Shown: in pieces, positions 36,250 to 47,566 of the stretch
How positions within the stretch are numbered: position 1 is the stretch's first letter
Layout: every line of letters begins with the position of its first letter
From: Erythrophleum ivorense
Lineage: Eukaryota > Streptophyta > Magnoliopsida > Fabales > Fabaceae
Assembly: GCA_026724425.1 (NCBI GenBank)
Contig: JAIUCV010000005.1
Span: 37,979,784-38,043,783, forward strand
Length of the DNA: 64,000 nt
Reading direction: 5' to 3'
Position numbers and translations under genes: made by a program
The notes under the pieces: model-generated
Database searches by the model: none
What the model was told of the DNA's origin: nothing
What the model saw: only the letters and a program-made list of their open reading frames with translations

Positions 36250-37015
36250 CTACTCATCCTCTTCAAAGTACTTGACTTCCATTTTATTCCCTTCTTGCAC
36301 TTTGATATGATCATCAACCCTTACTTTGCCTAAGTTACTTTAGTTGACCCTCACCTAAGAATTGTCATCATCATTAACTTTGTCAATGCTACCTCTAGTA
36401 GGCATTGCAGAATTTAATAGGGTTGCATCTAATGCATCTCCATCTTATGAGTGGAAAACCATAACCCTTTCTTTGCCAACATCCTCAACATGGCTGCCTA
36501 ACACCCCATCAACTTCTTCCACCCTTTCTCTTCGCAGAGCAAGCTCACGCCTTTCATACTTTTCTCAACCACTTGTTAGACAAGAGTAGACACAAAAGCA
36601 TAATAAATCATCTATCATCTTTTTATTGTATTTAGGTAAAACCTTTTAATAACGAGTTTAATCTTAAGATTAAAAAGTGTACTAGATCTAAATAGTTGTT
36701 AAAACGCCACTTGATGGCCCTCTTGGCATTGTCATTTGCCTTTTTGGCATCAACCTATAATTTCCTCTCTCTTTTTTTACCAAATTTGACCTCTAGTTCC
36801 ATTATCCTCTTTTCCTAGGATTTCTCACAATCAACTTTGGCCTTCAAAGCCTTTTCAAAGGCCATCATGGCTTTGGAGACCTTTTTCTTCATAGCTTTCA
36901 TGTGAGCTTGTGGCTTGGAAAGCCTTCTAAGTGCCATCATGCTCCTTCTTATATTGATATGCCCTTTTGGCCTTCTTCACCTTTACTTTTTGCAAATCAC
37001 AATTTTAACTTTTTG
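36250..37015 (-). pseudogene. Decayed coiled-coil protein, probably transposon-borne
   Basis: Reading the minus strand from about 37015 gives charged, heptad-rich peptides: QKVKVKKAKRAYQYKKEHDG, then after a frameshift KAMKKKVSKAMMAFEKALKAK and KRIMELEVKFGKKRER, then RRELALRRERVEEVDGVLG and finally NKMEVKYFEEDE followed by a stop at 36250. At least five stops and a frameshift interrupt it. Long Lys/Glu coiled coils with an acidic C-terminus of this kind commonly belong to gag-like or transposon-associated plant proteins; I cannot assign a family. Confidence 0.5.
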
Positions 37016-40000
37016 ACACCTAATCATAACAGTTACCCTTATATACTCATTTTCTTTCCTTTACACCCTTAAGTCTTCCTTATATATAAACCTAAGGTAA
37101 CATCCACCACCTTTGTAAAAGCTCCTAAAGATGAGCACAACTTATGGAGATTATGACCAATCAAATTTTATAGAGCATATGCTCAAATAAACTCTTGCTA
37201 AGAAACAAATTCAAGAGTATATGTCAGTAATTTTCAAAGTAGGACAACTGGGTTATAAAAGGAGTTGTATAAAGAGTTATGCTCTGTCACTCTCAATAAC
37301 TTGCCCAACTTAGGCCAGCCTACCACAACTCTCTGACCTATTAAATTTAGACCATACTTTAAAATCACAAACATTAAAACCCTATTCAGATCCTAAAGAC
37401 ATATTTAATATTTCATATTAGATCTAAATGCTCTTTTTAATTAAATCTATAAGTTTTAAAAATGTTAGAAATGAATCCTAGATGTTGTCATCATTAAGCT
37501 TTCTTTATTAAATATGGCATGCTTCCACTTTTCTCTATTTTGAAATTGTTGAGAAGTTCAAGACTAGAGTTCAAAGCAAATGGCAATGCAAATTTCGGAT
37601 TGGTTTTAGTTAATAGGAATTAATTCTTAAGGGAATTTTAGCAAGTTGATTGAATCGATGATTTCAAGGACATTTTAACAACTCAAAAATAAACTTGCAT
37701 TCAGATTTTTGCTTAGTGTTTTTGAAAATAATGAGGTAAGCTTTGCATATTAAACCCAAATCTCAGGCTTCATGATTACAAACCCATGTTAATTTCATTG
37801 TTTTATTTAATAAACCTAGATTCATTTATGCAATTGTTTTATATTTTAAGAGAAAGGTTTTATTTTTCACATATTGTTCTTCTTCCTATTTGTATTACAT
37901 GGAAGATAGCTATAGTTTCCTTTTTCCACTTCAACTTAATTTTGTTTTTTCCCAAACTAATTAAACAAAACTCACTTGATTATCACAAATTTACCTAGTA
38001 TTATTGAAAAACAAATATAGAATTCTAAAGGCCTCAATTTGGACCATAAGCTCAATAATTACCAAGCAAAATTCTATTCTTTAAACACTTGCAATCTAAA
38101 CTAAATAGGAGGATACTTAATTGTGATAGATGGATTATAAGCAAAAAATTTTATGCTGACCAAGCATTGATTGAATCAAAATGTGCCTAAAATTCTAAAA
38201 AAGGAGGCCATCAATGATAAAGAGGTGGCATTTCAAAGGGAAAGAGAAGAGGTAAGAGAGAAAAAAAGGGAGAAAAGCAAGAGAACAAAATAGGAAGGAG
38301 AATATTTTTAAAAGTTATATAGGCTGTTAATTAAGATAAAATAATCCTAACTAGCATGCTACTTCATATTTAACAGAAAAAGGTCAATTATGTTAGCCTC
38401 TTGAATTTATTTAGACTGTTTTCTAAACTTATGGATTTATTTAAAAACAAAATATTTTTAAGACCAATATGAAATTTAAATATACTTAAAAGACCAAAAT
38501 AGGGTTTTGACAAAACCATAAACTATTTGTCTAGGTTGATTAATAAGAATAAGCTCTTCCAAAGAGAAAAAGATTGTATAAAAAAAATAGATTCACAAGG
38601 CCAATATTTGTAGAAAGTTTGTTGCTTTCAAGATCATGAGTTTTTCCAAGAAAGAGCATCATTAGTAGGCTTATCTTTTCATTTACAGACCCTTTCATCT
38701 TTGTGATAGTTGATTTTCAAGGACCTCTAAGTTTGAGGTTTTGCTTAACCTTTAGATAATAAACTTGGAGGACCTTCCTTTGGTATGTCTCGCCTCACAC
38801 TCATGATTTGACTCATTGTGATGAGAAAACTAACCATTTGTCTTGTGATAAGATAATTGTATGAGACAAGTGATTTACACCATAAGTAGCCACTTTGCAA
38901 ATCACATTGGCAAATAGGAGACTAGGATTAAACCTATTACCTATGAGCAATGAAAAGAAAAGAGTCACTAGATAGACAATATTGATAAGCAATGAGCGAC
39001 ACAGTAATAACAATGATAAGGGGGTTAGGTGCTTTATGCAATTATTGCATGTGTCAAAAAAGGGTTTAACCAATTTCAAGCTTTTGATCATGAAAAGAAA
39101 TGTCCTAGAACCCCAATAAGGTTGGGTTGAGGAGGGAGGTCTCTAGGCTCTATCCATTTATGTAAAAATCATGGTATGTTGTCATCATCAAACCACCATG
39201 GATGCCATTATTCAACCTTGTCCCTGATAAGAAAGAAGTTTTCCTTTTAGCCTTTAACAAAGTTCTTAAAGCCCTTGATAAACCTCCTACACCTCTTGAT
39301 ATTACCTTGACTTTAAAGATGTAACCTCTTGCTCTTGTCAAGAACCAAGACTTTGAATAAATACATAAATAAATAAAAGAAGGTTTCAACAATGACTCCT
39401 ACTTTATCCTCTTACTAAAACTTTGGAAGGAAACTAATAAAACCCATCAATTTAAGGTTAACTAACTCATACAAACTCTGCCTCCGAATGGTTCAAAACA
39501 CTTCAATTTAAGGAGAAATAATTGCCCCACAACAATAGGTATAAGTAGAAAACAGAAGATTGCATGAGGCCAAGGGTAACCACATAATATAGTTGGAAAC
39601 TCTTAAAGATATTTTTGCCTAAATGCTTTGCGAAAACCACCAAGAAAAAAAATCTTTAAAAAGGGAAAAATGCTAATGCCAAAAATAATTCACTCAACCC
39701 ATGCTATTACAGAACTAAATTAATCAAGTACCTCCTCAACAACCTAGTTAAAGCTATGATTTAGCTCAGGCTCATCCTCCCTGAAATACCATCCTTCGCC
39801 TCGCAACTAAAGACTTGCACTAATAAGCCACCCTCCTCTAGCATTATAGGGTGACATTTAGGACCTCCTCCTTATACCTAATTACTTGATTACCTTTAAA
39901 AAGCACCTAAGCTTCCTTGACTACTTGAGAAGTACCCTCTTTATCCTAATGAGCAAGAATTCCCTCGACACTCTCTAAGTTATACTTGAGATAATACCAC

Positions 40001-40709
40001 AAATCCATGTTAAAGAAAGAAGAACTTGAGATTCACTAGTATTGAAACCCATTTTCAAAAAAGTTTGCCAATTGGATATTACAGCGTATCTAATATTTTA
40101 GAAGAAAAATTTATTAAAAGTAGGAAGGAAAAAGAAGTAGTCATACTTATCCAAAACAAGCAAAGAATTAAACACAAGCAATTCGAATGTATAATTAGAA
40201 AAGAGCCAAGGTAAGGCCCCTAAATAACAATCCCAAAACCAAAAGATAGTCAATGGAAAAAAGAAAAACTAGAAAATACTCACAAAGAAAACGTGAAGCA
40301 TGAATGAAATGACACAATGCCATAACTAAAAGCACCATGAGAATACTAGTAGACCATACAACAAGAAGAAACTAGTGGGAAAATGCACAATAAGAAACTT
40401 AATGAGCAAGTAAGAGGCCCTAAAATTTTAGAGGCTTTTATACCTTTAGGAAGGGAAGCAAATACTTTCGGACATCAAAGCCCATGATAAATTAAATTGC
40501 ATATTTTGAAATTGAAATTTACCAAGTGGCCTATTTGGTTACATTGATCAAAAGCTAATTATTTTCTAATCAATTGTGAGCAACATATATTATATTCTTG
40601 TAATGATTATTTAATAATATTCATTTTTTATCACTTTTTAAAATAAATATACAAGAGTTATTTTTATATTTAATTTTTTTTTATTATCTCTTCTATAACA
40701 TTTTTTTTA
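37016..40709. other. Gene-free region
   Basis: Moderately AT-rich, with many short pseudo-peptides but no recognisable domain. Open frames at 38813-39091 and 39150-39392 show no motif and look fortuitous. It may be decayed transposon sequence associated with the coiled-coil remnant. Confidence 0.35.
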
Positions 40710-41110
40710 ACAATGTGTCAAACAAGCCTTAGGCTGTTGGGCGTCACCCTTGGAATGCAAAACGACGAGACACCCAAAAGCACAAACAACTTAACGCCTC
40801 CTAACGCAATGGCTTGGAGCAGCTGGGGTCCACGCCCTAAGAATCTCAGGTCCTTCCTGCTAGTGGCTCAAAAAACTCCGGAGACTGGTCGCGAATACCA
40901 ATCTACGCAAACTAAACCCAATAGGCCTAGGAGGCCCAATTATCACTCCAGGAGAATAAACTCGACGCGGTAAACGACAAACCAACCTTGCTAGAACCAA
41001 GTCGGATCCACCGTATAACTCATCCGCATGATGCATGGTGCACCTGCACAACACCGGAGCCCTGCCACCCAGAAGGGACCATATACAGATCATGCAAAAC
41101 GTGGCTTGCA
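40710..41110. other. GC-richer island of unknown nature
   Basis: About 400 bp with far more C, G and CpG than its surroundings. Overlapping open frames run on both strands (40713-40973 plus, 40860-41111 minus), which is expected from GC-rich sequence with few stop codons. Neither encodes a motif I know. It could be a piece of an LTR, a transferred organelle or ribosomal-type fragment, or a promoter-like island. Confidence 0.4.
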
Positions 41111-41811
41111 CTTTATTGGATTAATATCAAGTGAAAGCAACTCTTGCCCCCTAACAAAATTAGGGTGGAACTCCACTTTACCTTCCATTTAGCAGTCTGC
41201 CACTTTAAAATATCCTATTTCTCATTTGTAAATTGTCAATGACTTTACACCGAATTATTTTAAAATTTAATGTCTGCATTATTTCTGTTTCACTGCAATC
41301 TTCATGAAATTCAGATTAAATTAAAATCCAAATATATCCGCTTAAATTTGGACCCAATTGAAAATTTTAAACTTTTTTTGAGTTGACATTCTTTTGCTAA
41401 ATGGTAAAATTTAAACTTGTATTAAATTTCATTCATGATTCAAAATGCACAATTTAATATTTTCAAACCAATGTTTTTATATTGTTTTTCACGATTAAAC
41501 ATCTAGCACAGAACTTGGTCCGATCTCATGTCTGTGTTAAAAAGATGTAACAGCGTGAAATCCCACGTTGAAATGGAAACTAAAACTGAAAAAGTTATAA
41601 TAGAGGAACGTGGAATATAGGATATATAGAATGCGCTGTTTGAGTTCATTGGGGAATTGAGATTAACACTAATTAAAGGACCGCCACGTTAATGGCGTCG
41701 ATTCACATGGCAAGTTATAAACCCAGAAACGAAAACGCCGATATAAAACAAACACGAAAATCGACTATCTAATAGAAAAAACGACGATCTTGAACTCTAG
41801 TAGGATAAGTA
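41111..41811. other. Spacer and 3' region of the ECA1-like gene
   Basis: No gene recognised. The part next to 41812 would hold the 3' UTR of the minus-strand small secreted protein. Confidence 0.4.
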
Positions 41812-42138
41812 CTATATGTTACTGACTAACCCATTGTAGCAACCTGGCCCTGCATCCTTCAGCTTATGGAGGCATTCTTTCCTTACAAACCTACTACTCT
41901 TCATAAAATTGTGCTCGAAAATTTCTTCTACGCAATGATCACTTATTTTCTGAACGCAGTACTGTAGAGAGATCGCTAAGTTTTGGTCGTCGAGGTTGGC
42001 CATGGTGTCACTTTCTGGGGCAATGGCCGAAGGGCTTTCTTCTGCTATGGCTCTTGCACCACGTGCATGTGAAATCACGGCTAACGCCATTGTTAGCAAC
42101 AAGGCTACCATGACTGGCCACGTTTTTAATGTTGTCAT
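41812..42138 (-). CDS. Secreted prolamin-like (ECA1-type) small protein
   Basis: A 108-residue single-exon protein. Residues 1-27 form a signal peptide: short N-terminal region with one Lys, a hydrophobic core VMVALLLTMALAVI, then HARGARA. An acidic Ser/Pro-rich linker follows, and residues 60-106 match the prolamin-like domain of the ECA1 gametogenesis-related family: YCVQKISDHC, then EEIF..NF, then VRKECLHKL and GPGCYNGLV. Cysteines are at 61, 69, 89 and 100. Many relatives have a Cys pair where this protein has Glu-Cys (88-89), so one disulfide partner may be missing. Family members include secreted reproductive peptides such as the egg-cell EC1 group; a similar secreted role is inferred, not shown. 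The start ATG at 42138 is the first in frame, and the signal peptide begins with it. No intact neighbour lies nearby. Confidence 0.85.
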   Translation of the reverse strand: MTTLKTWPVMVALLLTMALAVISHARGARAIAEESPSAIAPESDTMANLDDQNLAISLQYCVQKISDHCVEEIFEHNFMKSSRFVRKECLHKLKDAGPGCYNGLVSNI

Positions 42139-42210
42139 ATGCTGATTATAAGAGGAAGGTTTTTCTTGTTTTAAGGATTGAGGTGTTGATCATGGTAAAG
42201 TTATAAGGGA

Positions 42211-42217
42211 ATTTATA
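42211..42217 (-). promoter_or_regulatory. Putative TATA box of the ECA1-like gene
   Basis: TATAAAT on the minus strand (context TCCTATAAATTCC) lies about 75 bp upstream of the ATG at 42138, a normal plant spacing allowing a 5' UTR of roughly 45 nt. Confidence 0.55.
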
Positions 42218-42455
42218 GGATTAAAGTTTTAGAGACGTTTCGTCTATTTAATTCTTTTATTTTTAAACGTTTGTTACAATTATATTGATGGAGAGAATGA
42301 TAAGTTTCTTTGTGGGTAAGTTGCAGTGTCTCATTGAAAAGTAAACTGTTCTTGTTCAACACAAAATAAAGAGGTGGAAACCCCCGGATAACAATACAAT
42401 ACTTTTTTTTAATAAATATATATCATTATGTCAATTATTAATTGAAAGCATCGCA

Positions 42456-42540
42456 CAACTTTTGATTTTTGCTAAAATTATATCTGTGATAGAGAGTGTG
42501 TGTCACATCAGCATCCAACAAAAAAAAAAATCAAAAGTTG
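42456..42540. repeat. 15-bp perfect inverted repeat
   Basis: CAACTTTTGATTTTT at 42456-42470 is the exact reverse complement of AAAAATCAAAAGTTG at 42526-42540, with a 55 bp loop. It lies about 320 bp upstream of the ECA1-like ATG and could be a small MITE relic or a hairpin. Confidence 0.6.
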
Positions 42541-42834
42541 AGATTTTAATGAAAGGTTGTGATATTCTCTCATGAGAGATTCGAATGCCAAAAAATTATG
42601 TAATAAAACATCAAGTTTATCCTCCACAGACGTTGAGTGCAGTTTCTCTATTGCTTTATGGCCAGATTATTTTGTGCTGCTGTGGATCTGAACTATCCAT
42701 ATAAGATATAGATGGTCCAAGTTTATTATCTTTTGATTTTGATTTTTTTTTTAACGTCAATCATTATTTTTTCTAGGTTGATAGATGGAAAACTTTTTTA
42801 ATTCTACACCTTTCTTTTTCAAAACCAAAAGACT

Positions 42835-42880
<46 letters not shown>

Positions 42881-43625
42881 TTTTGAGTTTAATTATTGTT
42901 ATTATTATTATTTTGGACAATATAAATCTAATTCAAACGATCTAGGTCAGCAATAGCACAAAATAGCTCGTCTATATAGCAATAGAGAAACTACATTTAT
43001 AATTAAACTCATTTTAACCAAAATGTTTTTAAGTTTATTAAATAACCACTTTTCTACATTTAATAAATTTTAAAATCATTCAATAATAAATAATATTTGA
43101 TACTCTATTATTTCAACACTAACATGTATATTATATATAAGCAATATGAGCACTGGTATAAATATAAACAATATGAAAATAAATTAAAATTTATCAATTA
43201 TATTTTTAATAAAAAATTAATATTATACTTGAGCTATTTTAATTAAAATGGATTTAGTTATTGTACAATGTATCTTTTAGTTTTAGGGAGGGTTGTGTAA
43301 TTTTTTATAATAGAAAGAAATATTGCCTAATAAAGCTATTTCTCAAAGAATGAGAGAGTAATTTATTTTTTTAAAATATCTAAATAAATTATAGACATTT
43401 CATTCATCTTTGAAATATTTGAGTAATTTATCATAATGTGATGAAGTGGCTATACATAGTGTCTAAAAAAAGTTGAATAATGGAGTGTATAATGTGAAGA
43501 ATGGTTACAAGAGCATAACGGGTAATATGCTTGGCACTCATTTATCCTTTTGGAATCTCATATAGAAATAGTCAAGATCAGGAAAAATTATATGCTTCCT
43601 TTGACTAGTTGCTCACAACAAACTT
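42541..43625. other. AT-rich spacer with no gene
   Basis: Apart from the AAT microsatellite no coding or mobile signal was recognised. It leads to the left edge of the nested LTR element at 43626. Confidence 0.4.
42837..42881. repeat. (AAT)n microsatellite
   Basis: About fifteen uninterrupted AAT units, followed shortly by a short ATT run (about 42895-42912), so the two could pair. Confidence 0.9.
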
Positions 43626-43693
43626 TATAACGCCTTATTTAATAAATAAGTTAAACTTAATAAATTGAACTAATAAGATTAAAATAAATCCTT

Positions 43694-44160
43694 CACTACA
43701 AGAAAACAAACAATTTCTTGCGGAATTTTTTTGTGAGAAAAAGCAAAAATTTCTATGAGAAAGGTTATTCTCATGGAAATTCTCACGCAATAAGTGGCAC
43801 GAAAATATTCTCACATCAGGTAATAAGTGGCGTGAAAAAAATCAGCTGTAGGAAACTTAAGTTCTCATAGAAATTTTTTGTGAGAAAATTTTTTTGCAAA
43901 ATTAGAGAGAAAAAGTGGTGTGAAAGTCATAGTTTGGTGTAGTTTTGTGGCGGACTTTCTCACAAATAAATCTGCGAAAAAAAAAATCTGTGAGAAATTC
44001 TCATGGTAAAAATTCCACGAGAAATATTTCTTGCAAAATTTTTTCGCAAGAAATAGTAGCGCAGGGTCTTTCTCACGATATTTTTCCGTGAAAAGCATGG
44101 AAAAATTTGTTTCTCACACAAAAATTTCGCGAGAAAATTGGAAATTTTTGGCATAAGCAC
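43694..44160. repeat. Left subterminal repeat array of the CACTA element
   Basis: Many short copies, in both orientations, of a motif around TTTCTCACGGAAA / TTTGTGAGAAATT. CACTA transposases of the TNPA type bind such subterminal repeats. The ORFs reported by translation here are repeats, not genes. Confidence 0.75.
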
Positions 44161-44379
44161 TGCTTTTATACATTTTCCTATATTTGAATAAGTACAAGTT
44201 ATTCAAACAGTCAGAAATCACAATATCTAAGTTTAGCCAACCAATAATAAGACCACAAATTTATAATTTTGTGTTGAAAATATTTGAAAGTACATTAAAA
44301 TTAAGAGAAATATGCATTCAACATTAGAAAGTTCCAAATCATAATTCCATAATGTCACATAAATAGAATACTAGAATCA

Positions 44380-45290
44380 TTAGTCATCATCCTCATCCCC
44401 ATCCCCATCCTCATCATCATCCTCATCACCACCACCATCATCACCTTCATCATCATCACCGTTGATAGGGGTTGGTTCATCATGGGAAGTGTCAATTCTT
44501 TCAGTTCCTATACTCATGTGGGCCATAGTTTGTTTCATGAAAGCTTTTATCTTGTCTTCGTGGGCCTTCTGCATCTTGGCAAGACTTGCTTCATAAATTT
44601 GGGCTTGTTTTGATAGTTTCTCTTCTAATTTCTTCTCAAATGAGGCTTTTAAGTGCGCTCTCATTTGTGAGAACTCACCAGGGTCATATCCAAAGTGTTG
44701 TGTGCCATCAAAGGGAAGAAGACTAGCCTCTAACCTAAACCCATATTCATGACCTCTTTTATTCTTTCCACCAACAACTTTGAGCCATATGGAAGAATCA
44801 GTGTCATCTGAACCTGATTCTTGAGTTTGCTTCATCTGCTCATACTGGCTCTGTGACAATAAAGAACAAATAAATATTAAGTACATAAACCAATTACAAT
44901 AATAATTTTATTTACAAACTAGTTAAGTGACTTACGTAAGTGTCAGAGGCTTTTTGACTAACCTAACCTCCGTTTTTCTCATTGTGTTGGATCCTCTTGA
45001 ATACTTTTGGGATCTAAACTTCTCTACCCAACTCTATTTCCTACAAAACTTAGAGATAAAATACATAAGAATTACAATAATTAAAAAGAAAAAATAATCA
45101 AATGAAATTATCATGGACAAAGAACGCTTACCATCCTTCTCTTATGCTCTGAAAATGAAACACGCCCACCTCTATGTAGACATCCTCCAGTATCTGTAGC
45201 CCTATTTGACTTATTGCGTGTAGACTTGGCCTTGAACTCATCACTTTGCCAATACTCATCTATTTGCCACTCAACATGCCATAAGCTAGA
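44380..45290 (-). pseudogene. Ptta/En-Spm type (Transposase_24) gene, decayed
   Basis: Accessory gene of CACTA elements. Minus-strand exons read: up to 45132 (WQIDEYWQSDEFKAKS, then NKSNRATDTGGCLHRGGRVS and FSEHKRRM before GTAAGC), 45040-44936 (EIELGREV, PKVFKRIQHNEKNGG, QKASDTY before GTAAGT) and 44850-44380 (SQYEQMKQTQESGSDDTD, VVGGKNKRGHEYGF). The family's HxGGRVSFxEHxRRM block is clear. The last exon adds a coiled coil (FEKKLEEKLSKQAQIYEASL) and an acidic tail of Asp/Glu/Gly, intact to its stop. Two stop codons in the middle exon disable the gene. It is preceded on the same strand by the TNP2 remnant. Confidence 0.85.
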
Positions 45291-45396
45291 AAATCATTAA
45301 TAGTCCACATAAGAGCAGCTCTTAACTTGAAATTTTGTTTTATAGAAATGTCATATATTTGTACACCTTCTTCTCAAAGTAACTTCAAATCAACAA

Positions 45397-45722
45397 TTAG
45401 AGGTTGTAAGAAAACATCAATTTTACTTTTTGGATTATAAGGCCCAGGGATATTATTTTTAAAAACATATATTCTCGTCGCATACACATGTCGAGTGGAA
45501 GATTATATGGGGTAACAATTATAGGCCAACAAAAGTACGGCTTAGAATTCAAACTAAATGGAGTAAAACTATCAACACAAAGACCCAATCTAACATTCCT
45601 CGGCTCTAATGCAAATTATGGATGAGTTTGATCAAAATGCTTCCAAGCATTCCCATCTAATGGATGTAATACTATACCTTTATCATGACGATTTTCTTGA
45701 TGCCATCTCATATACTTAGCTG
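45397..45722 (-). pseudogene. TNP2 transposase fragment
   Basis: The minus strand from about 45722 reads AKYMRWHQENRHDKG, VLHPLDGNAWKHFDQTHP, a stop, FALEPRNVRLGLCVDSFTPF, then CWPIIVTPYNLP and MCMRREYMFLKI. These are the central TNP2 landmarks (RNVRLGLCxDGF, TPYNLPP, CMKxxxMFL). One internal stop, and the rest of the gene is missing. The catalytic C-terminal half is absent, so this element could not move by itself. Confidence 0.85.
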
Positions 45723-46997
45723 AGGCATTAGACTTAATGTTGTATTAAGCATAATCATATTATTGGGGTTTAAAAAATATTTACAATTAAATTATTATTA
45801 TTATTCTTATCATCATCATCTTGTGTAGAAGTATTAGAAAGTGATGATATAAATTTTTAATAACTTAATTAATTAACTCTTGTGTTAAATTTTTTTTCTA
45901 AGAATACACATAAATTTTTCTCCTAATAAAAAAATATCAAAGTTTTCATATTTGAATGAAACATATTTTTTTCTTTACAATTCTAAAAAAAATCCAACCA
46001 TTATATATATACCTATATATATATGTATAGTTGTAATATAAGTTGAAATTTCAAAAGTGATTTTGTTGTTTATTGTAAATAGATAGTTGAGTGGTATTAG
46101 TTTAAAAATAGAGATAATGGGGACACAAAAAGAAAACTCACATGTGGTGTATGTTTATATTGAAAGTATGCTTACACTTATATCATATTTGAATAACTCA
46201 TACATAGATTTAGATAATTTAAATATTATTTTTTGTTCATTGTAATTAATTAATTATTTTTATTTAAACGGAAAAATATAAAATGAAAAAAATTTTAACT
46301 CATATAAAATAAATTTCTCTAATAAAAATTAATAAGCATTCTTTAACTTATTTTTAAAATAAAAAACAAAATTAAAAAATTAATTAAAGCTTAAATCATC
46401 TAACTTTATATCACTAAAAAAAATTGCATATGTATGTTTTTCCTTATTCCTACCTTATTTTTTAAAATAAAAAATAAAATTTAAAAATTAATTAAAGATT
46501 AAATCATCTAACTTTATATCACCTAAAAAAAACTAAAATTACATGCATATGTTTTTCCTCATTCCAACTTATTTTTTAAAATAAAAAATAAAACTGAAAA
46601 ATTAATTAAAATTTAAATCATCTAACATGATATCACAAGAAAAAAATTGCATGCATATGTTTCCATCCCCACGCCATCCGATATATTTCCATCCTTACCA
46701 TTCTCAATCATCACCTCAAATATACATACAAGTGGCTATTTCCTTCAGATTTAACAAAAATAAAAAACAAACAAAATAGGAAAGCTACAGTATGCACCTT
46801 CATTTAGCCTTCAGGTGTGGGAGACGAACTTCAACCTTCTTCCAATATCTTCATGCACGATGGAAGCCCAAATCTGTGGAAAACTCAAGCTGTAGCATTG
46901 CTTCGCCTTCACCTGTGTAGCTTCATGTCGTTCTGCAGAATGAAGAGGAAAGGAGGCTTTGCGTTTTGCAAAAAGAAGGGTAAATGAAGGTATATAA

Positions 46998-47566
46998 ACG
47001 TGTTTTCTCGCAATAATTTCTCAAGAAAATTACCGTGAGAAATAAGTGAGTGCACCTATACCAATCGCGCATCTCCAGTTGGCGACTAGTGGCTTCTCAC
47101 GAAAAGTTTTTTGTGAGAATTTCTCACAGAAATTTCCTGTGAGAAAATTTGAATTTCTCATGGAAAAAGTTTGTGCGAAAAGGGGAATTTTCTCACAAAA
47201 AATTTATGTGAGATTTTTTTGCAGAAATTGTCCATGAGAAAATGAAATTCTCACGGAAAATATCTGTGAGAAATTTTTTTACAAAAAAAATCCGTGAGAA
47301 ATTCCATGAAATATAGGTTTACACGTTTCTGTCTTATTTTCTCATAGAAAATTACCGTGAGAAAATCTTCTCGCGTTTATGCGCCATCATTCTCGTAGTA
47401 TTTCTCTCTATATTCTCAAAGTTTTTTCTCGCAGAATTTTTTTCGCTAGAAAAATCCATGAGAAGTCACCTTCCATGAGTATTCTAGTGAGTATTTCCAT
47501 GAGAAATTCTCATGGATTATTTTCTGCTAGAAATTTTTGTGATAAATCCTCCATTTTCTTATAGTG
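46998..47566. repeat. Right subterminal repeat array of the CACTA element
   Basis: The same TTTCTCAC/GTGAGAAA family as at the left end, packed roughly every 15-30 bp, e.g. CTCACAGAAATTTCCTGTGAG near 47123-47143. Confidence 0.75.

Larger units (their letters stand above)
43694..47566 (-). mobile_element. CACTA (En/Spm) transposon in the left LTR of X
   Basis: A 3873 bp element starting CACTACAAGAAAAC and ending TTTTCTTATAGTG, a perfect 5-bp CACTA terminus with an imperfect longer inverted repeat. The 3-bp target duplication CTT is at 43691-43693 and 47567-47569. The undisturbed sister LTR of X reads AAATAAACCCTTGCTTAAGC near 57992-58012, confirming the empty site. Inside, on the minus strand, are a TNP2 remnant (45397-45722) followed by a Transposase_24-type gene (44380-45290), flanked by dense subterminal repeats at both ends. 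Confidence 0.92.

Noticed and set aside
40860..41111. Cys/Arg-rich 83-codon minus-strand frame
   Set aside because: Another frame is open on the opposite strand; both follow from the GC-rich island and neither has a known motif.
43865..44160. Minus-strand open frames in the CACTA end
   Set aside because: They translate the repetitive subterminal motif and contain no domain.
47046..47564. Plus-strand open frames in the CACTA right end
   Set aside because: Same reason: subterminal repeats.
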